Assembly: GCA_965237565.1 (NCBI GenBank)
Contig: OZ250145.1
Location: 1,178,001 to 1,242,000 of the forward strand
Direction of reading: 5' to 3'
Length of the DNA: 64,000 bases
Source of the DNA: JANQSP01 sp965237565
GTDB taxonomy: Bacteria > Bdellovibrionota > Bdellovibrionia > Bdellovibrionales > UBA1609
The notes beneath the pieces were generated by a model, which had not been told where the DNA came from, searched no databases, and was given only the letters and a program-made list of their open reading frames with translations. A program made the position numbers and the translations under genes. This document shows, piece after piece, positions 25,525-33,682 of the stretch. Each line of letters opens with the position of its first letter. Within the stretch, counting starts at the first letter, position 1.

Positions 25525-26112
25525 TTGAAAAAAAGCAGTTGTAAATTTATACTTTGGTTCCTTAAAACAGCTATCGAATGGCCTCTTAAAATATTGATTC
25601 CAGTGCTTGTTATTACTTATTGTGAGAACGCTCTTATAAAAAAAGCTGCTGAATTAAAAATAACTTATGTAAAACAAATGTTTAATTTTTCTGATAAATA
25701 TGATCAAATATCATCTTTATTAGAAAAACTCTATCTTCAAACTAACATTCTTTACGAAACACTAAATATAAGAGATGAAAATAATGTAACTTCACCTTCA
25801 AAATCTCTTAATACCAAATATGAAAATTTGAAAAAAGTAGTCGATGACTGGAAAGATAATTTTGATAGGAATTTAAACCTTATTCAAAATAATACTGCAA
25901 AAGATGAATTCAAAATAATCAATGACTCTATTGAAAAGATATTTAGTGAGTTACAATCAGCTTATGATGACAAAAAGAAAGGTCTAGATTATAACAATTA
26001 TCGTCTCACAATTAGCAATACAGGCAGAAAAATACGAGCTCTTGAGGCATCAAAAAATAGATTATACAACTTTTTAGAAAAAGAAAAAAAAACTTTAGAT
26101 AAAATGTTATGA
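25525..26112 (+). CDS. Membrane-anchored coiled-coil protein
   Basis: This 195-residue protein opens with a TTG codon. A basic N-terminus and one hydrophobic helix (about 18-35: WPLKILIPVLVITYC) precede a long helical, charged region (about 40-195) predicted to form coiled coil. Its end overlaps the PhoD-like gene by 4 bp (ATGA), so the two are co-translated. No family recognised; a membrane-tethered sensor or partner for the phosphatase is inference. Confidence 0.65.
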   Translation: MKKSSCKFILWFLKTAIEWPLKILIPVLVITYCENALIKKAAELKITYVKQMFNFSDKYDQISSLLEKLYLQTNILYETLNIRDENNVTSPSKSLNTKYENLKKVVDDWKDNFDRNLNLIQNNTAKDEFKIINDSIEKIFSELQSAYDDKKKGLDYNNYRLTISNTGRKIRALEASKNRLYNFLEKEKKTLDKML

Positions 26113-27935
26113 AATTGAAAAAAGATTTAAAATCACCTAAAAGAATTATTGGTCCTTTTTTAGGACCTCGTGGAACTACAGGAATATCTATTGGTATTGG
26201 TTTACCAGATCACAAAATTAATAAATTAACTTGTAAGCTAATTGAATCAGATCAATGTGTAGAAAAAATATGTGATATAGAAAAAGATGATATTTTTTGT
26301 TTATTTCAATTTAAATTTGAAAATTTAGATCCTCAAAAAGAATACAAATACGAATTTTATGATCCAGACAAAATTCAATTAGATCTAGGCAACAAATTAA
26401 AATATGCAGATTGCAAATTTCGAGTGTTAGGAGAGGACAAAAACAGTTCTTTTGTTATGTTGAGTTGTCACAATCCTTTTGAAGAAGAAAAAGGTAGCGC
26501 TGATGAAGGTTGGGCCATGTGGAAAAAATTGAATTCTTTTTTAAAAGAAAATAATAGCGTTCGTTTAATCTTATTAGGAGGAGATCAGGTTTATAATGAT
26601 GATTTAGAAAAAACCTGTATCGAAAATAATGGCACTAAAAGTAATTTATCAGAAAATGAAATAAAAAATAAATTTATATCTCAATATCAAAAATACTGGG
26701 AGAATATAAGTTATAGAAAAATTTTTGCATCTATTCCAAGTCTAGCTATGTGGGATGATCATGATATTACAGATGGTTGGGGTGGTAGAGAAGAATCTTT
26801 TCTTAACAAAAGTAGCTCTGAATTTAAAAACCATTGGTGGAATTATTTTTTAATTGCAAAAGAAGCCTTTGAAAAATATCAATTTTCCCGTAATGACGAT
26901 AAGAAAATACATGATCTTCCAAAGGGAGTTTTTTCTTCCTTTCTAGATTGGGGAGAAAATAGATTTATTTTGTGTGATTTTCGTTCTGAAAAAAACTCTA
27001 AGAAAAAGATTTTATGGAGTGAAGAGCATAAAAATGCTGTTATGAATTTTATAAAAAATTCACCAGAAAAAATTAAAAAAATATTTTTTCTATCACCCGT
27101 TGTCCCACTAAGAACAAATTTCAAAGGCGACAGTAGATTAGGAATAATAAGTTTAAGTCTTTTTAAACTAAGAAAATGGACAAATAAAAATAATTTTATA
27201 TTTATAAAGTATCAATGGCGTATTCTTATTTTAGCCTTATTGATTTTTGTATTCTCTATTTTCATACCTTTATTGAAATGTACGACATGCATAGATATTT
27301 TAGAGTTATCTATAAGTACTGTTTACTTATCTATAAGTACTGTTTCCTTATCTATTATTCAAGTAGCCTTATTTATGACTAGCCTATTCATTTTTTTAAG
27401 CTATGGTATTTTTTATTTTCTAAGGTGTGTAAGTAAAATTCCTCACCTTCCTGATTTGAGTGATGATATTGAAGATGGATTGAGTTCTAAAACTAATTTA
27501 GAATCTTTAAAAGAAATTTTAGATATCCTGATAACTACTATAAAAGAAAAAAAACATAAAGAAATTTTTATATTATCTGGTGACATTCATCTAGGAGGCT
27601 TAACGGAAATTTTAGATACTAATGATGAAACCACTGCTTCTATTCTTCAAATTGTTTCTTCTCCCATTGCATATAAACCTATGCCGAAACAAGTGGCTGG
27701 ATTTACCACAACATCTTCGGAAATGGTTTTAAGAGAAGCTTCAGATAGTAAACGATTGTTTGCTAGAAATATATTTTATATTTCAAAAAGAAATTTTGTA
27801 CAAATTATTCCTGATAAAATAGATAAAGCAGAAGGTATAAAATTCTTCTTGGAAGATCATAAAGTACCATTGGTATTTCCTTATAAATTTTACCCTTCTT
27901 CAGACAGTGATCCTTCAAGTCTTCCACTTCGGTGA
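26109..27935 (+). CDS. PhoD-like metallophosphatase with internal membrane segment
   Basis: This 608-residue protein carries the PhoD/alkaline phosphatase D metal-site motifs: SCHNP (119-123), GGDQVYND (157-164), WDDHDITDGWGG (215-226) and SGDIHLGG (490-497). Between motifs it has two hydrophobic helices (about 371-389 and 418-440), unlike secreted PhoD enzymes, and it lacks a Tat or Sec signal. It is therefore likely a membrane-bound phosphodiesterase facing the cytoplasm. Near 27305-27350 a roughly 20-base tandem repeat encodes LSISTVYLSISTVSLS. It forms an operon with the upstream coiled-coil gene. The substrate is unknown; phospholipid or nucleotide cleavage in defence is speculation. Confidence 0.75.
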   Translation: MKLKKDLKSPKRIIGPFLGPRGTTGISIGIGLPDHKINKLTCKLIESDQCVEKICDIEKDDIFCLFQFKFENLDPQKEYKYEFYDPDKIQLDLGNKLKYADCKFRVLGEDKNSSFVMLSCHNPFEEEKGSADEGWAMWKKLNSFLKENNSVRLILLGGDQVYNDDLEKTCIENNGTKSNLSENEIKNKFISQYQKYWENISYRKIFASIPSLAMWDDHDITDGWGGREESFLNKSSSEFKNHWWNYFLIAKEAFEKYQFSRNDDKKIHDLPKGVFSSFLDWGENRFILCDFRSEKNSKKKILWSEEHKNAVMNFIKNSPEKIKKIFFLSPVVPLRTNFKGDSRLGIISLSLFKLRKWTNKNNFIFIKYQWRILILALLIFVFSIFIPLLKCTTCIDILELSISTVYLSISTVSLSIIQVALFMTSLFIFLSYGIFYFLRCVSKIPHLPDLSDDIEDGLSSKTNLESLKEILDILITTIKEKKHKEIFILSGDIHLGGLTEILDTNDETTASILQIVSSPIAYKPMPKQVAGFTTTSSEMVLREASDSKRLFARNIFYISKRNFVQIIPDKIDKAEGIKFFLEDHKVPLVFPYKFYPSSDSDPSSLPLR

Positions 27936-27944
27936 TTGACACTT
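27923..27944. repeat. Right 22-bp direct repeat of the PhoD-like module
   Basis: Matches 25321-25342 with one mismatch. It overlaps the last codons and stop of the PhoD-like gene, so the module spans about 2.6 kb between the repeats. Confidence 0.65.
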
Positions 27945-28013
27945 AATTGATTGATTTGCGCGTGCTTTTTTGTTTAAATAAAGTTCTTGTCTTTATTTTT
28001 CCTTGGAGTTTTT

Positions 28014-29015
28014 ATGGCAAAATTTCCCACACCTGAAGAGTATTATGAATTATATGACAAATATATCTCGTCTAAAAAATCAGATGAAAAAAAAGAATAT
28101 GAAGATCTATTAAAAAATTTATCTAATGAGACAAATTCTAGAGATTATTTTGCAGAAGCTCCTTTAAACAGACCTTATTGTAAAAGAGAAGAATTACATC
28201 AAAAAATTTTCAAGAATATGCTTGATAAATGTCAAGCCTCAAAAAGGCCATGCATTCATTTTTTACTAGGCTCTATTGGATCAGGTAAGACTTCAGCCAA
28301 AGATCAAATTTTAAAAGGTGAAAAAAATAAGAAAGATTTTATTTTTATAAATTTTGACGATATCAAAAAACAAATCCCAGAATATGATTTATTAAAAAAA
28401 TTAAACCCTAAAAAAGCAGCAGCGTTTGTTCAATCTGAATCTGCAAAAATAGCATCAAAACTTTTTAGAAAGACTATTAAGAAAAAATGTAATCTCCTGT
28501 TTGAAAAAAATATCAGAAAGAATCGGGAAGGAGAAATACATTTAATACGTGAAATAAAGGATGTTGTAAAACAAGAATATCAGATTTTTTTTCATATTGT
28601 ATTTCTTGATACTTATGCAGAAGCTTGGAAAAGAGTTCAAAAAAGGGCAGAAGAGATTAAGAGATTTGTTCCTGCAAATGAAGTGAAGGAAACATTTGAT
28701 AATCTTTTCCCTTATTTCAATATTGTACAGAAAAGTCTTTCTAAGAAATCAACATTTATAATTTATCTATGGTATAATGGATCCGATAAGTTTAATGAAT
28801 CTAATGAGTCTAATAAAAGAAAGGCTAGATTGATTTCTGTGATTAGAACTGGAAAATGGTCTGATAAAGTTAAAATTAAAGAAGAAATTGATCGAATAAA
28901 AATTTTATCAAAGAAGGATCATTATATTCATTGGATCGAAAAAGCCAGATTTAGACTTTTGCCTGAGAAAGCAGTAAAAAATTTAAAAAATCTCGTTTTT
29001 TTCGAAGATATTTAA
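28014..29015 (+). CDS. Zeta-toxin-like P-loop kinase, copy 2
   Basis: This 333-residue paralogue of 16392-17399 keeps Walker A GSIGSGKT, INFDDIKKQIPEY, the SAKIASKLF helix and the KRVQKRAEEIKRFVP block. The ATG at 28014 (MAKFPTPEEYY) is chosen because it matches copy 1 and has GGAG just upstream; an in-frame ATG at 27987 adds nine residues not found in copy 1. The middle (DKFNESNESNKRKAR) has a copy-specific insertion. Followed by a small partner gene. Copies 1 and 2 likely arose by duplication within the island. Confidence 0.72.
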   Translation: MAKFPTPEEYYELYDKYISSKKSDEKKEYEDLLKNLSNETNSRDYFAEAPLNRPYCKREELHQKIFKNMLDKCQASKRPCIHFLLGSIGSGKTSAKDQILKGEKNKKDFIFINFDDIKKQIPEYDLLKKLNPKKAAAFVQSESAKIASKLFRKTIKKKCNLLFEKNIRKNREGEIHLIREIKDVVKQEYQIFFHIVFLDTYAEAWKRVQKRAEEIKRFVPANEVKETFDNLFPYFNIVQKSLSKKSTFIIYLWYNGSDKFNESNESNKRKARLISVIRTGKWSDKVKIKEEIDRIKILSKKDHYIHWIEKARFRLLPEKAVKNLKNLVFFEDI

Positions 29016-29063
29016 TATACATTATGATAGGACAATGAAACTGTAATAACTAAGGATAAAAAA

Positions 29064-29252
29064 ATGAGTGAAAGTATTTTAAAAGGAAAGCCTACAAAAA
29101 AAGAAATAAAAGAAGCCTTATCTCCTAAAGCAACTGAGAGAATGATCCGGGCTACGGAAAGCTACATAAAAGATCCACAGATGAAAAAAGAAGCTACTTC
29201 GATTATTAGAGCTTTGGATTTAAAAAAATGGCGGAACACTTCAAAAACCTAA
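29064..29252 (+). CDS. Small partner protein of zeta-like toxin 2 (candidate antitoxin)
   Basis: This 62-residue homologue of the gene at 17396-17572 shares PTKKEIKEA, SPKATERMI and IIRALDLKK.RNTSKT. Here it is separated from the toxin by 48 bp instead of overlapping, and an AAGGAT site precedes the ATG. Conservation of such a small gene beside both toxin copies supports a paired function. Confidence 0.6.
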   Translation: MSESILKGKPTKKEIKEALSPKATERMIRATESYIKDPQMKKEATSIIRALDLKKWRNTSKT

Positions 29253-29284
29253 ACTTCAAGCCTTATAGATAAGTGAGACTATTA

Positions 29285-29320
29285 TAAAAAAAAGCCCTCT
29301 CGTTAGAGAAGGCTTTTTTG
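29285..29320 (+). terminator. Intrinsic terminator after zeta-like module 2
   Basis: AAGCC pairs with GGCTT and TCTC with GAGA around a GTTA loop, followed by TTTTTTG. The A-run on the left could make it bidirectional. The truncated version lies at 18989-19013. The rest of the gap to 29517 shows nothing clear. Confidence 0.8.
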
Positions 29321-29517
29321 TTTTTGAGACCGCTTGTCTGATTGCCCATTCATGACATCAGAGCTTTCATGATAAAAAATTGCAGAAACCCACTTTTTTT
29401 AGGTTTTTGAGTTGAAATACATGAAATATATATTAAAAATTTGCTAGATTTTTCATATGACAACAATATTATGCTAAAAATTAGTGAGATATTTAATATA
29501 AGTTAAGCTACGAAAAA

Positions 29518-30603
29518 ATGACTTTTAATCCTAACGAACCTTTTAATCTACCTTTACTTCCCCCTTCCTTAAAAAAGGAGGATTTATCTAATCCAAATTT
29601 TATAAGACTTTTAATAAAAGCAAATAGATCAATCAGTGATCTAAACGGTATCTGTCAAGTTATTCCAAACCCATATACTTTATTAATGATTCCTCGCTTG
29701 GTCGAAGTTAGAGATAGCTCTGCAATAGAGGGCATTTACACAACTATAGAAAATATTTTAGAGTCTCAAGTTAATAAAGAAAAAGAACTAGATCCAGCAA
29801 CTAAGGAAGCTACCCGTTATAATGAAGCACTTCACAAAGGGTATACCTCCTTTAAATCTCTTAAATCGCTTTCTACTAGAACAATTAGAGATATTCACGG
29901 TGAGCTTATGCCAACTGGAGGAATGTTCAAACAACAGATAAACAAGATTACAAAAGGCAATGGTGAGATTCTATATACACCTCCAAGCCCTGATAAAGTA
30001 AATAAACTAATGAAAAACTGGGACGACTATGTTAACAAAGATGGAGATAAAAACATCGACTGTTTAATTAAAATAGCTATTAGTCACTATCAATTTGAGG
30101 CAATACACCCTTTCTCAGATGGCAATGGAAGGACAGGAAGAATTGTAATTATATTACAGATGCTACTTTATAACCTCCTTGATTTTCCCGTATTATATAT
30201 TAGTGGTTATTTAATGAAAAATAGACAGAAGTATTATTCTTGTTTATTCAATGTTACCCAGTCAAATAAATGGATAGAATTTATAACTTTTTTTCTTAGA
30301 GCTTTTGATGAGCAAGCTAAGATCACAAAGGACATTATCTTAAGTATATTAAAATCTAAACGAGAAACAAAAGAAACGCTCCAAAAGAAACATCGGATCA
30401 TTTACAGTGAAGATTTTTTAGATCATATTTTCCTTTATCCAATCACTCATGCAACCTTTCTTGCAAAAGAGCTTGGTATAACTTATCAAACTGCTGGAAA
30501 ATATTTATCCGAATTAGAACAATCAGGTTTGTTAAAGAAAAAAAAATCAGGAAGATATAATTTGTATTACAATATTCAATTATTAGAGTGCTTAAGGACC
30601 TAA
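29518..30603 (+). CDS. Fic family protein (class II, self-inhibited AMPylase)
   Basis: Fic proteins transfer AMP from ATP to target proteins. This 361-residue protein has the inhibitory-helix motif SSAIEG (67-72, glutamate inside), the Fic motif HPFSDGNGRTGR (His197) and a C-terminal winged helix-turn-helix (about 305-361: ELGITYQTAGKYLSELEQ). It matches the N-terminal-inhibitory, wHTH-containing Fic family typical of mobile regions. It has its own upstream region with an AT-rich promoter and no clear ribosome site. A downstream antitoxin was not found; self-inhibition may suffice. Confidence 0.9.
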   Translation: MTFNPNEPFNLPLLPPSLKKEDLSNPNFIRLLIKANRSISDLNGICQVIPNPYTLLMIPRLVEVRDSSAIEGIYTTIENILESQVNKEKELDPATKEATRYNEALHKGYTSFKSLKSLSTRTIRDIHGELMPTGGMFKQQINKITKGNGEILYTPPSPDKVNKLMKNWDDYVNKDGDKNIDCLIKIAISHYQFEAIHPFSDGNGRTGRIVIILQMLLYNLLDFPVLYISGYLMKNRQKYYSCLFNVTQSNKWIEFITFFLRAFDEQAKITKDIILSILKSKRETKETLQKKHRIIYSEDFLDHIFLYPITHATFLAKELGITYQTAGKYLSELEQSGLLKKKKSGRYNLYYNIQLLECLRT

Positions 30604-30636
30604 TACCTATATAACTTCTTTCTTTTATTAACCTTA

Positions 30637-30777
30637 TAAGTCGTATAGAGAGCTAAGTCTCCATTCAAAGTTTTTCCAATATTTACGGAAAGTTACTTTG
30701 TTGCTTATATGCTCGAAGGAATAAAACTTATGGAAATTGCTAACAGAACAGAAGATCAATCATTAAAAATATCCTAA
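30637..30777 (+). pseudogene. Possible tyrosine-recombinase tail relic
   Basis: After a stop codon, about 45 codons read KSPFKVFPIFTESYFVAY then MLEGIKLMEIANRTEDQ and end at TAA 30775-30777. The pattern resembles the C-terminal catalytic helices of phage-type integrases (S/T-Y-...-LLEG-...-IA-N...). The conserved arginine and tyrosine are not visible. Low confidence. Confidence 0.25.
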
Positions 30778-30810
30778 AAATTACCATAGAGGAATGAAAA
30801 TACCACAAAC

Positions 30811-30843
30811 AAAAAAATCCTTCTCTAAAAAGAAGGCTTTTTG
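30811..30843. terminator. Intrinsic terminator
   Basis: CCTTCT pairs with AGAAGG around a CTAAAA loop, with A-run before and CTTTTTG after. It may end Fic transcription on the plus strand and the relic side on the other. Confidence 0.7.
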
Positions 30844-30846
30844 TTA

Positions 30847-30896
30847 TCCCCCATTCACTTCACGATTCCAAAGGTTGTATTCTTGTTTGTATATGG
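30847..30896 (-). pseudogene. Relic of zinc-ribbon/TPR gene 3' end
   Basis: About 17 codons read TSAIYKQEYNLWNREVNG, matching the last codons (ASAIYKQEYDRWSRKVNRG) of the intact gene at 32736-33464. The intact copy and this fragment flank the RES-Xre segment as direct repeats. Confidence 0.8.
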
Positions 30897-30944
30897 CACT
30901 CGTGTTTACCTTAATTCATAAAGTTCTTAGCCTCTCGCATCCAA

Positions 30945-31110
30945 TCTTCACTCTGATGGAAAATCATCTCCAAAGTGACGTCTCATAATTTTGCAAATAT
31001 CTTTCAAATTAAATGGATCTATCTCTTTGTTGATTGAATCTTGCAATATAACTTTTTTTAAATCTTTTTCTAGGAATCTAAATTCTACAATAAGCATGCA
31101 CATCCCCATC
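30945..31110 (-). pseudogene. Relic of a second CBASS CD-NTase (C-terminal part)
   Basis: On the minus strand, FLEKDLKKVI then FNLKDICKIMRRHFGDDFPSE and a stop match the C-terminal segment of the intact CD-NTase (SLEKDLLKAI, NLKTACEIMRGQFGEDFPLE). Frameshifts and a truncation separate it from a GDVH remnant. It shows that another CBASS locus once stood here. Confidence 0.8.
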
Positions 31111-31189
31111 CTATTTTTTGCTCATTCCATTCCAGACCTTCGCCCCAAAGCAAACACAAAATACCCTATGTGATGATGTGTCTCTATTT

Positions 31190-32023
31190 TTAATAAAAAT
31201 TTTCAAATGTCTCTGCATTTATTTCTTTATTCTTTATCCCTTTAGAATTATCTTGTAAACGAATATAAGACTCTGAGTTCTTAAAATTTTCAGGAAATAC
31301 TGCCAAACACAAGCCTGAACGAGAATTCTTGGTCGACCTGTACAAAATAGCTTCTATCCCTGCATTTCTTACTAGTCGTCCAAAAATTTGAGAAGAAGAA
31401 GGTATATCATATAGTATAGGTGATCTTCTCCAATTAACATGGTATATTGCTTTTTTAAGCTGAGTTATATTTTGTATTAATTCTCCTTTTAATTTAAGCT
31501 TTTTTGCCATCTTTTGTAGCGATCTTGATAACTTTATTTTTTTTATTACTTTTACAAATGCATCCAAGGATCCTTTCTTCCCAATATCTAATACAGAATG
31601 AATATTCCCTTCAATAGAAAAAATACCTTCACCATTTTTATTCGTATAAAACTGTTCAACTCCTCCATAAACTTCCTTTATGCAAACTTTTTTTTTATCT
31701 CCAATGTAAAGAGCAGGAAATGTTGGCAATCTATCTTTTTTGATACTTCCTATATTAAATCGCCCACCTATTGCATTCTTTGTAGAACCTTTACAACTCA
31801 AAGGATCCATTACATATTTCATGCTGATTAATCGAAACCAATTTTTGAATTTACGGGAAATAATTTTCTCATTAAGAGAAGAAGTAATTTCTTTTGCAAC
31901 TTTTTCTTGCTCATTAAAGCAATGATTATACTTATCAAAACGGAAATTTTTATACTGAGAAAGAACTTTTGGCTCTTTCACCACTCTTTCATTTATTCCT
32001 GAGACAAAAATCATAAAACTCAT
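31190..32023 (-). CDS. RES-domain toxin (NAD+-degrading)
   Basis: RES toxins of type II toxin-antitoxin pairs deplete NAD+. This 277-residue protein has the RES landmarks: an arginine/lysine-rich entry, CKGSTKNAIGGRFNIG (about 83-98), ALYIGDKKKVCIKEVYGG with the catalytic-site glutamate, and the SSQIFGRLVRNAGIEAILY block. It lies 24 bp downstream of its Xre antitoxin gene and converges on the relics. It is longer than the compact RES domain of about 150-170 residues because of an N-terminal region. Confidence 0.85.
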   Translation of the reverse strand: MSFMIFVSGINERVVKEPKVLSQYKNFRFDKYNHCFNEQEKVAKEITSSLNEKIISRKFKNWFRLISMKYVMDPLSCKGSTKNAIGGRFNIGSIKKDRLPTFPALYIGDKKKVCIKEVYGGVEQFYTNKNGEGIFSIEGNIHSVLDIGKKGSLDAFVKVIKKIKLSRSLQKMAKKLKLKGELIQNITQLKKAIYHVNWRRSPILYDIPSSSQIFGRLVRNAGIEAILYRSTKNSRSGLCLAVFPENFKNSESYIRLQDNSKGIKNKEINAETFENFY

Positions 32024-32047
32024 TGCAGTGAATTGGAATTGATATTA

Positions 32048-32437
32048 TTACGGAACATCACCCTCCACATATGAGGCAACAATCTTCACAAGTTTTTTAT
32101 GCCTGCCTAAACAAATGAGCTCCCTTGGAGAATACCCTCCACATATAGGATTGGGTGAGTTCATCCATTGGATGACTTTTTGTTCGTCTTCGAAGTATTT
32201 GTATGTAGTATTCAGCAACCAGATTAAGTCAGCAAAAAATTGCTTCATTTTTTCCGATATTTTATTTTCTTCGTACCTAACAGAACTAACAGCAACACGA
32301 GCAGATTGGGAAATTTCTTTTCGACTAAGTTTTAATTTATCCACCACTGCCTTATATTGAATTTTTCCGTGCTTATAAATACCCCAAACATCTCGCCGAG
32401 GAACTGTATCAAATATTTGTTGAGTTGGACCACTCAC
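32048..32437 (-). CDS. Xre/MbcA/ParS-type antitoxin (DUF2384)
   Basis: This 129-residue protein is the cognate antitoxin of the RES toxin. The N-terminal part carries a helix-turn-helix (LSRKEISQSARVAVSSVRYEE) and the C-terminal part has the Xre-MbcA-ParS signature MNSPNPICGGYSPRELICLG (about 90-109). It should neutralise the toxin by occupying its active site and repress its own promoter. The start has a plausible purine-rich upstream site. Confidence 0.85.
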   Translation of the reverse strand: MSGPTQQIFDTVPRRDVWGIYKHGKIQYKAVVDKLKLSRKEISQSARVAVSSVRYEENKISEKMKQFFADLIWLLNTTYKYFEDEQKVIQWMNSPNPICGGYSPRELICLGRHKKLVKIVASYVEGDVP

Positions 32438-32610
32438 GCCTTCTTCTCCCCTTTACTCTCGTCTCACCACGACAAGGATAGTAAACCAAATTTTAACCAA
32501 ATAATAACCAATATTATACTTTACGGAAAATAATAGCTTTAAATCAAGAAAAATGCATTTTTTCAGTGGCATTATTAGCTAGTGCCCCATTACTTGGTAT
32601 CACAAGAGTA

Positions 32611-32645
32611 AAAAAAAGCCCACTTTTTTAGAGAGGGCTTTTTCT
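32611..32645. terminator. Bidirectional-looking intrinsic terminator
   Basis: AAAAAAAGCCC pairs with GGGCTTTTT around an ACTTTTTTAGAGA loop. It lies in the 298-base gap between the Xre antitoxin start and the zinc-ribbon/TPR gene. Confidence 0.75.
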
Positions 32646-32735
32646 TTTTAGAGTCTGCTTGTTATTACTTTATAGCTCTTTTTAGTTTTTTTATCTGTTG
32701 GAACAAAAATTTTAGTAAATAAATGAGGAACATTC

Positions 32736-33464
32736 TTATCCCCTATTCACTTTACGACTCCAACGATCGTATTCTTGTTTGTATATGGCACTCGCGTTCT
32801 TGAAAAATGGGTTCATTTTCAACAACTCTATTCTAGCCTTTCTCTTTTGCCCTGATTTAATGAGCAAGTTGATGTAGGCTCTCGCAACTGTCATCTGGAT
32901 CACTCCAGACGGACTAGCTTTCATGGCGTAGTTGTAAAACTGTATAGCTGATTTGCTGTCCCCTTGCTCTTCCAAAAGACGAGCATAGTTGTAAGCTGCC
33001 TTTACACTGCGACCTTTTTTGGAAAAATACGCGTAGTAGGTGTGAGTCGCAAGGTACTTCTTGTTTCTACGAAACTGAAAGTTGGCCAAAGAAGCCAATA
33101 CTCCCAAATCTCCAGAAGACCGAAAGTACGATAGATAGGCTGATTCCACACAGTTGTATTTTTTGCCCTTCATACAAATATTTTTCAGATTCATGAAAGA
33201 ATCTTTATCTAACTTACCCGTCCATTGTTTTACTTTTAAGGGAACGATTCGGATAGAATCTCCTCCCCAATAACCGAAGTATCCAATAAAAATCAATAAT
33301 GAACAGGCAAAAAGAAAAATGTTTTTGGCAATTCCCTTTTGCTTTGTCATTTCAATTTGTTGGTTGAATGATTTGTACCATCCACATCTGCAAGTAGCAG
33401 TTTTTCCTGTTACTTGGGTTCTGGATGAACAAACTGGACACTTTGTTTGCATAGCTTTTTTCAT
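32736..33464 (-). CDS. Zinc-ribbon, single-pass membrane, TPR-like protein 1
   Basis: This 242-residue protein has an N-terminal zinc ribbon (CPVC..., CRCGWYKSF, about 9-31), one membrane helix (NIFLFACSLLIFIGYFGYW, about 48-67) and an alpha-helical repeat region resembling tetratricopeptides (about 110-230). It is paralogous to 34979-35704. The two genes enclose a trypsin-like protease with Sel1 repeats. The third, partial copy is the relic at 30847-30896. Function unknown; a membrane-anchored adaptor is plausible. Confidence 0.65.
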   Translation of the reverse strand: MKKAMQTKCPVCSSRTQVTGKTATCRCGWYKSFNQQIEMTKQKGIAKNIFLFACSLLIFIGYFGYWGGDSIRIVPLKVKQWTGKLDKDSFMNLKNICMKGKKYNCVESAYLSYFRSSGDLGVLASLANFQFRRNKKYLATHTYYAYFSKKGRSVKAAYNYARLLEEQGDSKSAIQFYNYAMKASPSGVIQMTVARAYINLLIKSGQKRKARIELLKMNPFFKNASAIYKQEYDRWSRKVNRG

Positions 33465-33682
33465 TTCCCTCTCCTTATTGTTTTTGGTTTCTCTACACCC
33501 TATAACTATGCAAAATACGAAGAAATCTTTTTAACTCATTAATATGCTTGATCTTTTTTTTTAATAAATCCACTAGGTAAAAAATGTATTTCAATTTGAG
33601 ACACATTGTCTGACTGGACTTTGCACAATAGGAGCAAAAATTGTCCGTGACTGGGATTTTAGGGAAAAAATTAGTATAGAAC

